DNA of 49,032 nt from assembly GCA_902780135.1 (NCBI GenBank), contig CACZEK010000020.1, forward strand, positions 1-49,032, in the 5' to 3' direction. The notes beneath the pieces were generated by a model. That model was not told where the DNA came from. It did not search any database and saw only the letters and a program-made list of their open reading frames with translations. The DNA is from an uncultured bacterium. Lineage in GTDB: Bacteria > Verrucomicrobiota > Lentisphaeria > Victivallales > UBA1829. A program made the position numbers and the translations under genes. Positions 43,074 to 49,032 of the stretch are shown in pieces (position 1 is the stretch's first letter; every line of letters begins with the position of its first letter).

Positions 43074-44444
43074 TCATGCTTCCTTCAGAATTTCCAACAC
43101 TTGTTGGAGTGTGTCGTTGGACGCTCGATCTGGCTGACTGCCGTCTGGCATGAGGAGCTTCAACACGCGGTCGATTTTCTCCTGCGATGAGGATGGTGTA
43201 CTCCGGCTGCTGATGGCTGCTATTGCCTTCTTCTGGCTTTCTTCGCTGACGTGCGTATAGTATTTGTCGGCTATATCGGAATCAGTCCCGAGAATGGAAA
43301 GCAGGGTCGCTTTTGGAACACCTGCCTCTGCACAGAAGCTTGCGAAGCTGTGTCGAAGCGAGTGAAAACCGTATACCGTCATCTTCCGCTTTCTCCCAGG
43401 AACATGAACTGACGGTTCAAGACCAATCCAACGAATAGGACGAAGGACATCGAGGTTAATTAGGTTGTTGCCAACATTAACTCCCTGTGCATCCGTTCGA
43501 TTATATCGTTCTGCACAATGGGGCGTAACATATTGGTTGCGTCTCCAGAGTTCAGCTTCATGCAGGGCTTCATACAGTTTATCGGCAATCGGTATCGTGA
43601 CTTCTTTTCCTGTTTTGAACTGTTTCACCCAGATGCGACGGTTCCTCATGTCAATATTCTGCCATTGAAGAAGAACACAGTCCTTCAGGCGTTGACCAGT
43701 GTATATCCCGATGGTGTAGATGACGCGGATTTCATCTTTGTTCCTCACCTTGTGCTTGGGATCATAGTCCGAAAGAACCGCCAATATCCGGTCTTCCTGT
43801 TCTTTTGTGAAAGCCTGACGATGCACAACCTTCCCCTGTTCCTCTCGCTCCCTTCGCCATAGCGTTTTTGAACGAAACGGATTCTCCCCCTCGTAATACT
43901 CCTTGAGGCAGGAAAACACCTTGCGAAGACGCCGGAGCATTCGATTGTGCGTGTCAACAGAAATGGACAGCGTTCTGAGATAGTTGGCGTACTCTTCGCA
44001 GAGTTCAGGCGTGACAGCACGGATGCTTGTGGCTGGGTGCTTCACGTCCTTCTTCGTTATTCCTGTGGCAAACTCAGCGAATGATTGAAACGTCCGCTGA
44101 TACCCGATCTGTTCCTCTGCTGTGGTCGGAACAGCACGATCCGGGTGCATCCGGTATATTTCCCACGCTTCATCGAAAGAAGCGTCCAGTTCAGGCTTGG
44201 AAAATCCCCTTAAAGCGTTCATCTGAGCGAGAGCGACTTCTTTTGTGGGAGCCAGCCATATAGAATCAAGCTCAGAAGCCATCCGCACAGCTTCATCATA
44301 GTTCAGGGTATGTAAGGTAAATTCCTTGCGTAGTCCGTTAGATACAGTAAGCCGGTAGTAATAGTTGCCGTCTTTTCGTTTCTGTCGTAGAGTACCCTGT
44401 AACTTGGTCGTTCTCGTCGTCTTGTAACCGTGTGTACCAGACAT
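43074..44444 (-). CDS. Tyrosine-recombinase integrase
   Basis: 456 residues. An N-terminal arm-binding region (LQGTLRQKRKDGNYYYRLTV) and a core-binding domain (SFDEAWEIYRMHPDR; FAEFATGITKKDVKH) lead to the catalytic domain: Arg in IYTGQRLKDCVLLQW, Lys in KQFKTGKEVTIPI, HSLRHSFASFCAEAGV (HxxR), and GTDSDIADKYYTHVS with the nucleophilic tyrosine. It should catalyse recombination between the element and the 3' end of tRNA-Asn. The start at 44444 (MSGTHGYK) has AAAGG upstream; the open frame upstream of it runs through the tRNA-Met. Confidence 0.92.
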   Translation of the reverse strand: MSGTHGYKTTRTTKLQGTLRQKRKDGNYYYRLTVSNGLRKEFTLHTLNYDEAVRMASELDSIWLAPTKEVALAQMNALRGFSKPELDASFDEAWEIYRMHPDRAVPTTAEEQIGYQRTFQSFAEFATGITKKDVKHPATSIRAVTPELCEEYANYLRTLSISVDTHNRMLRRLRKVFSCLKEYYEGENPFRSKTLWRREREEQGKVVHRQAFTKEQEDRILAVLSDYDPKHKVRNKDEIRVIYTIGIYTGQRLKDCVLLQWQNIDMRNRRIWVKQFKTGKEVTIPIADKLYEALHEAELWRRNQYVTPHCAERYNRTDAQGVNVGNNLINLDVLRPIRWIGLEPSVHVPGRKRKMTVYGFHSLRHSFASFCAEAGVPKATLLSILGTDSDIADKYYTHVSEESQKKAIAAISSRSTPSSSQEKIDRVLKLLMPDGSQPDRASNDTLQQVLEILKEA

Positions 44445-44599
44445 AGGACACCTTTCATGCTTATGGTCGTAGTACCGTAAAAACTTGAAAGGTGCTTTGT
44501 AATTCTTTGTGAGTAAAAGTGGTAAAAGGTAAACGGGGAAAATATGGGGAAAACTTTCGTATCGTTTAACCCTTAACCCCCATTTTGAGCACAAAAAAG

Positions 44600-44675
44600 T
44601 GGTGGCTGCTGCCGGGTTCGAACCAGCGACCTGTGGATTATGATTCCATCGCTCTACCGACTGAGCTAAGCAGCC
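44600..44675 (-). tRNA. tRNA-Met (CAT), inside the element
   Basis: The acceptor stem GGCTGCT pairs with AGCAGCC, so it is not an initiator tRNA. Anticodon loop ATCATAA gives CAT; CCA is encoded. The first pair of the anticodon stem is an A-C mismatch. Met elongator or lysidine-modified Ile are the two options. It lies between integrase and attR. Confidence 0.85.
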
Positions 44676-44693
44676 AACCAAAGGGTGTCAATA

Positions 44694-44714
44694 AAAATGG
44701 CTCCGGCAGCAGGA
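44694..44714. repeat. attR, 21-base core in tRNA-Asn
   Basis: Exact copy of 33021-33041. It covers the 3' end of tRNA-Asn including CCA and four bases beyond. Confidence 0.88.
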
Positions 44715-44773
44715 CTCGAACCTGCGACAGGGTGGTTAACAGCCACCTACTCTACCGACTGAGCTATGCCGGA
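44698..44773 (-). tRNA. tRNA-Asn (GTT), integration target
   Basis: The acceptor stem TCCGGCA pairs with TGCCGGA; discriminator G, CCA encoded; anticodon loop CTGTTAA gives GTT. The gene is intact because the element restores its 3' end. Confidence 0.95.
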
Positions 44774-44788
44774 GCGACAAAGTGTAAT

Positions 44789-44817
44789 AATATACACTGG
44801 ATTGCCCGCATTGTCAA
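44789..44817 (-). promoter_or_regulatory. Promoter of tRNA-Asn (and tRNA-Met)
   Basis: Minus strand: -35 TTGACA (44817-44812), 17-base spacer, -10 TATATT (44794-44789). It would also transcribe the element's tRNA-Met, 22 bases further on. Confidence 0.85.
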
Positions 44818-44990
44818 ACCGATCCCGGAAAATATTCGCTCATTCCCGTTCGCCTGACATGCCTTCGGGTATCCGCACGCCTTCTCTTCCGGAGGCAAAC
44901 GCGGGAACGCATCGCCCTGCCCCGCCGCCGCGCCGGCCGCGGGCTTTCCGGGAAGATTTGAACGCAGTCGAAAAAACCTGCATTTTCCAC

Positions 44991-45018
44991 TTGAAATCGG
45001 CCTGTGCGCGGATATATT
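44991..45018 (+). promoter_or_regulatory. Promoter of the GH9 gene
   Basis: -35 TTGAAA (44991-44996), 16-base spacer, -10 TATATT (45013-45018). The leader is about 75 bases. Confidence 0.75.
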
Positions 45019-45099
45019 ATTCGTTAAACTGATTCCCGTCAGCCCAGGCAAACCCCAAACCAACGGCGGACCACCTCCCGCCGGATAAGGATCATCAGC

Positions 45100-47808
45100 A
45101 TGAACGTCCGCTCTTGTTCCCTCATCGTCGCGGCCGCACTGACCGCGTCCCTCCTCGTCTCCGCCCAGGGACAATCTCCGGCCTCCGGCCAGCAGCCCCG
45201 GCAGAACCAGTCCCAGCAGCCGACCTGGCAGACTCCCGAAGAAATGGCGCAGCAGCGTCAGGCCCAGCAGCAGCGCCAGCGGCAGCAGCGCCAGCGGCAG
45301 CAGCGGCAGGGTCAAGGCCAGCGGCAGCAGCAACAGCAGCCCCTGCCCCAGCGTCCCGAAGGCCGGGAACAGGAGCTTCTCCTGAACGACAAGGGGTATT
45401 TTGAGAAGCGGGGCGTCAACGTCCTGGTGTTCAGCAACGCGTTCACGGGCGGGTTCAACGACGAGAAGAACTCCGGCATCGAGATCATCCATCACGGCGT
45501 GCGGACGGTTCAGGGCGGCGCGGTCAGGCTGTGCAAGACCCCCGAGCAGTGGGACCTGGTCCCGCAGTCTCCCGTGCGCAGGGTGAACCCGGAGAACAAC
45601 TCCATCGAGGTCACGATGCGCTACAACGAATACCGGTTCGATTCCCGCGTGGTCGTGACCGGAAAGGGCGGCGCGGTGGAGATCGCCGTGTACCTGGACC
45701 AGCCTCTTCCGAGCTCGCTGGCGGGACAGGCGGGGTTCAACCTGGAATTCCTGCCCTCCCAGTACTGGGGCAAGACCTACATCATGGACGGACGGTTCAA
45801 CCGGTTCCCGCGTTACGCCGCCAGCGACACCGAGGCGGCGCCGAACGAAAAGAAGCCCATGCAGTTCCGCGGATTCCGCACCTACGACGACCGCGGCACC
45901 GGCGAGTTCGTGGACCCGCTGCCGCTCGAAAAAGGCAAATCCATCGTGATCGCGCCCGACGCCCCCGAACGCATGATCAGGATCACGTCGGAGGACTCCA
46001 ACCTGGAGCTGTACGACGGCCGCATCCTCGCGCAGAACGGCTGGTATGTGCTGCACAGCCCCCTGCCCGCCGGAAAGACGGGCAAGGTGATCTCGTGGAC
46101 CGTCGAGCCGCACTCCGTCCCCGGCTGGATCCGCGAGCCGAACATCGGGTTCTCCCAGGTGGGATACGTCCCCGACCAGACCAAGGTGGCGGTGATCGAG
46201 CTGGACAAGAACGACAAGCCGGTCGCGAACGCCGCGCTCTGCAGGATCGAGGAGGACGGCACGGAGAAGATCGCCTATCAGGGCAGGACGTCCGTGTGGG
46301 GGACCTACTACAAATACAACTACGTCAAGTTCGATTTCAGCGAGGTGAAAAAGCCCGGCATCTACTTCATCCGCTACGGCGAACACAAGACCGGAAACTT
46401 CATCATCGACGATTCCGTCTACAACTGGATCACCAACGCCACCAGCGACGTGTGGATCCCCATTCACATGAACCACATGACCGTCAACGAGGCGTACCGC
46501 ATCTGGCACGGCGAGCCCTTCAAGGAAGGCTACCTGCAGGCGCCGCCGAGCAACCACTTCGACAACCATTTCCAGGGGCAGAGCACCGGCGTCAAGCCCG
46601 ACGGCACCCACTACGAGCCCTACGAGCTGATCCCGGGGCTGAACGTGGGCGGCTACTTCGACGCGGGCGACTTCGACATTGAGACGGGCGCGAACATCAA
46701 CGTGGTCTCGACCCTGATCTCCGCCTGGGAACTCTTCAAGAACCGCCGCGACGAGACGTTCGTGAGCGAGGAACAGCGCTACGTCGACCTGCACCGCCCA
46801 GACGGCAAGCCCGACATGCTCCAGTATATCGAGCACGGCGTGCTGAACCTCGTCGCGCAGGCGGAAAACATCGGGTTCATGTCCTCGACCCTCTCCAACT
46901 CGGTCCTCGACAACTACCACCACCTGGGCGACGCCGCCGCCATCACCGACGGCCTGCACTATGACCCCAGCCTGCCCAAATACGTGAAGTCCGAGGACGG
47001 CAAGCGAAGCGGCACCCCGGACGACATGTGGGCGTTCACCAACCGCAGCCCCGGCCCCGACCCCGGCACCGCCGCCATGTTCACCGCCGCCGCCCGCGTG
47101 CTGAAGGGCTACAACGACGAGCTGGCGGAACGCTGTCTGAAGCAGGCGCAGAAGCTCATGGGAAACAATCCGCGCGGCAACCTGAACCTCATCCTGCAGC
47201 TGTACCGCACGACCGGAGAGAAGCAGTACCGCGACATGTTCGAACAGCAGATCTGGCAGTCCATGGGCCGCGGCGGCGCAGGCGGCATCCGGACCGCGAT
47301 CGACGCGATCCCGTTCATGGACGCCGAATACAAGCAGAAGCTCGAGCCCTACGTGAAGCAGTACAAGGAGTATCTGGACAGCTTCGACAGGCTCAACCCG
47401 TACGGCGTGCCCATCGGCGAAGGCAACTGGGCGGGCAGCGGCTCCGTGGTCAGCTTCGGCGCGACCGCGTGCCTCGCCAACATCTACTTCCCCGACATCA
47501 TCGACAAGAGCTACGCCTACAAGGCCGCCGCGTTCATGTTCGGCTGCCATCCCTACCACAACTACTCGCTCGTCGCCGCCGTCGGGGCCGCGCGCCCGAA
47601 GGAAGTCTTCTACGGCAACAACCGCGCCGACTTCTCGTTCATCCCCGGCAACGTCGCCCCCGGCGTACTGTTCCGCCACCCCGACCACTTCGAGAACTTC
47701 GACGACTGGCCGTTCCTGTGGGGCCAGAACGAAGGCACGATCGCGGGCAACTGCGGCTACCTGATCTTCGGCGAAGCCCTCAAGACGATGGCGAAAAAGA
47801 ATAAATAA
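45100..47808 (+). CDS. Exported GH9 cellulase-like glycoside hydrolase
   Basis: 902 residues. Signal peptide at 1-24 (VAAALTASLLVSAQG). Residues about 25-88 are a Gln/Arg-rich low-complexity linker. Around 345-440 lies a cellulase N-terminal Ig-like domain (IGFSQVGYVPDQTKVAVIEL; GIYFIRYGEHKTGNF). The (alpha/alpha)6 catalytic domain follows with GGYFDAGDFD, equivalent to the DAGD nucleophile-activating pair of GH9, and near the end LWGQNEGTIAGNCGYL, where NE should hold the catalytic acid. Substrate may be cellulose, xyloglucan or another beta-glucan. AAGGAT lies upstream of the start. Confidence 0.82.
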   Translation: MNVRSCSLIVAAALTASLLVSAQGQSPASGQQPRQNQSQQPTWQTPEEMAQQRQAQQQRQRQQRQRQQRQGQGQRQQQQQPLPQRPEGREQELLLNDKGYFEKRGVNVLVFSNAFTGGFNDEKNSGIEIIHHGVRTVQGGAVRLCKTPEQWDLVPQSPVRRVNPENNSIEVTMRYNEYRFDSRVVVTGKGGAVEIAVYLDQPLPSSLAGQAGFNLEFLPSQYWGKTYIMDGRFNRFPRYAASDTEAAPNEKKPMQFRGFRTYDDRGTGEFVDPLPLEKGKSIVIAPDAPERMIRITSEDSNLELYDGRILAQNGWYVLHSPLPAGKTGKVISWTVEPHSVPGWIREPNIGFSQVGYVPDQTKVAVIELDKNDKPVANAALCRIEEDGTEKIAYQGRTSVWGTYYKYNYVKFDFSEVKKPGIYFIRYGEHKTGNFIIDDSVYNWITNATSDVWIPIHMNHMTVNEAYRIWHGEPFKEGYLQAPPSNHFDNHFQGQSTGVKPDGTHYEPYELIPGLNVGGYFDAGDFDIETGANINVVSTLISAWELFKNRRDETFVSEEQRYVDLHRPDGKPDMLQYIEHGVLNLVAQAENIGFMSSTLSNSVLDNYHHLGDAAAITDGLHYDPSLPKYVKSEDGKRSGTPDDMWAFTNRSPGPDPGTAAMFTAAARVLKGYNDELAERCLKQAQKLMGNNPRGNLNLILQLYRTTGEKQYRDMFEQQIWQSMGRGGAGGIRTAIDAIPFMDAEYKQKLEPYVKQYKEYLDSFDRLNPYGVPIGEGNWAGSGSVVSFGATACLANIYFPDIIDKSYAYKAAAFMFGCHPYHNYSLVAAVGAARPKEVFYGNNRADFSFIPGNVAPGVLFRHPDHFENFDDWPFLWGQNEGTIAGNCGYLIFGEALKTMAKKNK

Positions 47809-47826
47809 GGCGGACGGCTGCAAAAA

Positions 47827-47858
47827 AAAAGACCAAATCCGCGAGGAGATGGTCTTTT
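47827..47858. terminator. Bidirectional terminator between convergent genes
   Basis: Stem AAAAGACCA / TGGTCTTTT (47827-47835 with 47850-47858) with A before and T within the right arm. It serves the GH9 gene on plus and the gene at 47881 on minus. Confidence 0.85.
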
Positions 47859-47880
47859 GAAAAAACGTTTCCGGAAGTGT

Positions 47881-48378
47881 TCAGAATCGGAGGAATCCGT
47901 CCCCGGGACCGTCGCCGGAGTCGTACGCACCGGTTCCGTCAAAGTCCGCATCCCGGATGAAGCCGAAGTCATCGGCACGGCCCTCGAAACCGCGTCCGCC
48001 TCTCATGCGCCCGTACGCCATGTTCGGGAGCACGGGCGGCATCGGGAGCGGCATCATGCCGGAAACGGGATTCCCTTCGAAACCGTCCTGAACGCCGTAA
48101 TCGTCGAGCCCGAGCCGTTCGTCGTTCCCGGCGAACCATTGTTCGGAGTCTTCGAAGTCGCGCTTTTCCTTTTCTTTCGCCTGCCTGATCGCGCGGCGGG
48201 CTTTGCGCGCCTCCGCACGTTCGGCGCGGCGTTCGGCGGATTCGATGCGCCTCGCCTCGGATTCGCTGACGACGGTTTGGTCGGATACGGGACGGAGCTT
48301 CGACGGGCAGGCTTTGGTGAGCACGATGAGCGCGGCGGGGAGAAGGAATACGAGCAGGACGGAAGCTTTTTTCAGCAT
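47881..48378 (-). CDS. Unknown exported low-complexity protein
   Basis: 165 residues. The N-terminus MLKKASVLLVFLLPAALIVL followed by TKAC is a signal peptide or a poor lipobox. Residues about 38-75 are an Arg/Glu/Ala-rich single helix (ESAERRAERAEARKARRA). The C-terminal 80 residues are Gly/Asp/Met/Pro-rich and probably disordered. No family recognised. CCGGAG precedes the start. Confidence 0.65.
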   Translation of the reverse strand: MLKKASVLLVFLLPAALIVLTKACPSKLRPVSDQTVVSESEARRIESAERRAERAEARKARRAIRQAKEKEKRDFEDSEQWFAGNDERLGLDDYGVQDGFEGNPVSGMMPLPMPPVLPNMAYGRMRGGRGFEGRADDFGFIRDADFDGTGAYDSGDGPGDGFLRF

Positions 48379-48432
48379 GGCAGGACTCCGGAAATCGTTT
48401 ATTTCGATTTTAGATTATTTCATTTCTAAAGT

Positions 48433-48460
48433 AATATACACCTCGTTTTGAAAAAGTCAA
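48433..48460 (-). promoter_or_regulatory. Promoter of the low-complexity exported protein gene
   Basis: Minus strand: -35 TTGACT (48460-48455), 16-base spacer, -10 TATATT (48438-48433). Confidence 0.75.
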
Positions 48461-48662
48461 TAGGGTTTTGTTTCGTTTTTAAAGTTTTTTCGACAAAAAA
48501 ACGAAGGGGGAGGAAAAATGGTTTCCATTCGAGGCGGAGTGCCTGCCGGACAGGCTCCTTCATGCGGGCGCGAATCCGCCGGACGGGGACACGCAGATTG
48601 AGGAGAAAACGAGGGAGATATCCGCAGTCCGGCGGTCCGCGGTCCGGACAGGGCATGAAGGC

Positions 48663-48702
48663 AAAAAAAGAAATCAACCGGACAGGATCGCTATCCGGTT
48701 GA
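48663..48702 (-). terminator. Terminator of the Gly-rich protein gene
   Basis: Perfect stem TCAACCGGA / TCCGGTTGA (48674-48682 with 48694-48702), followed on the minus strand by TTTCTTTTTTT. Confidence 0.9.
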
Positions 48703-48741
48703 CTTCCGTTGTGTTCTTAGATCGGAAAGATCCGAGTCGGA

Positions 48742-49032
48742 TTACTTGGACTCTTCCTTGGACTCTTCCTTGGACTCATTGAGCTTGCGCTGGAGATCGA
48801 GCATTTTTGCGCGATAGGCAGCGGGATCGTCCTGACGGAGCTTCTGAGCAGCCTTGTATTCCTCGGGGAACTTTTCCTTGATGTCAGCAACGGTGCTCAC
48901 AGTGGCTCTGGGGCCCTGCTGGCCGCCGCCCATACCGGGACCGCCGCCGAAGCCGCCCATGCCGCCGCCGAAGCCGCCCATGCCGCCGCCGAAGCCGCCC
49001 ATGCCCATGCCGCCGCCCTGGCCGCCCTGGCC
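48742..49032 (-). CDS. Gly-rich repeat protein (5' partial)
   Basis: The frame is open to the window edge, so the N-terminus is missing. Visible are a Gly/Gln stretch, three tandem GMGGFGG-type units, a short helical module (VADIKEKFPEEYKAAQKLRQ followed by DDPAAYRAKML) and a tail of ESKE repeats, seen in the DNA as a tandem repeat near 48748-48780. Probably an exported protein with a disordered Gly-rich part, similar in style to the inserts in the GH43-like and GH9 proteins. No function can be assigned. Confidence 0.65.
   Translation of the reverse strand, partial: GQGGQGGGMGMGGFGGGMGGFGGGMGGFGGGPGMGGGQQGPRATVSTVADIKEKFPEEYKAAQKLRQDDPAAYRAKMLDLQRKLNESKEESKEESK

Larger units (their letters stand above)
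33021..44714. mobile_element. Integrative element in tRNA-Asn, about 11.7 kb
   Basis: Bounded by exact 21-base direct repeats at 33021-33041 and 44694-44714. The right copy includes the 3' end of an intact minus-strand tRNA-Asn. A tyrosine integrase (43074-44444) sits next to that tRNA, the usual arrangement. Most of the interior (33780-41100) is visibly AT-richer than the chromosome; the flanks of the element are intermediate, which suggests mosaicism. Cargo and core genes: primase/helicase-like ATPase, two Gp2-like proteins, DUF932 protein, three genes sharing a C-terminal domain, short membrane proteins, two repeat proteins and a tRNA-Met. No capsid, terminase, portal, relaxase or conjugation genes are recognised. 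Confidence 0.85.
48379..48741. other. Intergenic region, 363 bases
   Basis: It contains the minus-strand promoter at 48433-48460 and the minus-strand terminator at 48663-48702. Nothing else is supported between them. Confidence 0.6.

Noticed and set aside
42885..43190. Lys-rich open frame of 101 codons over the CGTGAAAA boxes
   Set aside because: Its composition follows from the A-rich repeats, it runs antisense into the integrase gene and has no ribosome site.
44585..44857. Open frame of 90 codons across the two tRNA genes
   Set aside because: It is an antisense translation of tRNA-Met and tRNA-Asn.

Overview
The window is a GC-rich bacterial chromosome segment. The gene set suggests an anaerobic, polysaccharide-degrading member of the PVC group, perhaps Lentisphaeria-like. 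Pointers are secreted glycoside hydrolases, a xylulokinase, acetolactate decarboxylase, the redox repressor Rex, an mcsA-mcsB pair and an AIDA-type repeat protein. The taxonomy is inference. Most genes are preceded by a very regular promoter: a -35 box starting TTG (TTGATT, TTGCAT, TTGACA), a 16-17 base spacer and a -10 box of TATAGT or TATATT. This helped to choose start codons.

Layout of the core. 1-2574: the 3' end of a GH43-like exported enzyme, a PD-(D/E)XK nuclease gene between two 67-base direct repeats, and a membrane protein. 2988-5264: a UDP-sugar pyrophosphorylase, a small protein and yraN. 5381-7841: tRNA-Ser, a lipoprotein, an ArnT-like glycosyltransferase, tRNA-Gly and tRNA-Tyr. 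8058-14177: xylB, a SWIM/SNF2 helicase, tRNA-Cys and rex. 14250-17385 (minus): RNase P RNA followed by a glycosyltransferase, rdgB and an exported protein. 17602-21354: mcsA, a probable pseudokinase mcsB and a sensor histidine kinase. 21514-27904: purD, a DUF4380 protein, acetolactate decarboxylase, guaB, a small membrane protein and pdxB. 27982-32947: a Sel1-repeat protein, an exported beta-helix protein and a WYL-ankyrin protein.

33021-44714 is an integrated element of about 11.7 kb, visibly AT-richer over most of its length. It sits at the 3' end of tRNA-Asn between 21-base direct repeats and has a tyrosine integrase next to the intact tRNA. It encodes a primase/helicase-like ATPase, two small proteins resembling the inovirus Gp2 (YagK/YfjJ) family, a DUF932 protein, three consecutive small genes with a shared C-terminal domain, three very short membrane proteins, an AIDA-repeat protein, a leucine-rich-repeat membrane protein and a tRNA-Met. 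I see no capsid, terminase, portal or conjugation gene. It therefore looks like a satellite, integrated plasmid or mobilizable island rather than a complete phage.

After the element come a GH9 cellulase-like enzyme with a Gln/Arg-rich linker, an exported low-complexity protein and the 3' part of a Gly-rich protein. The metabolic genes fit uptake and breakdown of plant polysaccharide (GH43-like, GH9, XylB), fermentation (acetolactate decarboxylase, Rex), purine and pyridoxal phosphate synthesis, and envelope glycan synthesis.
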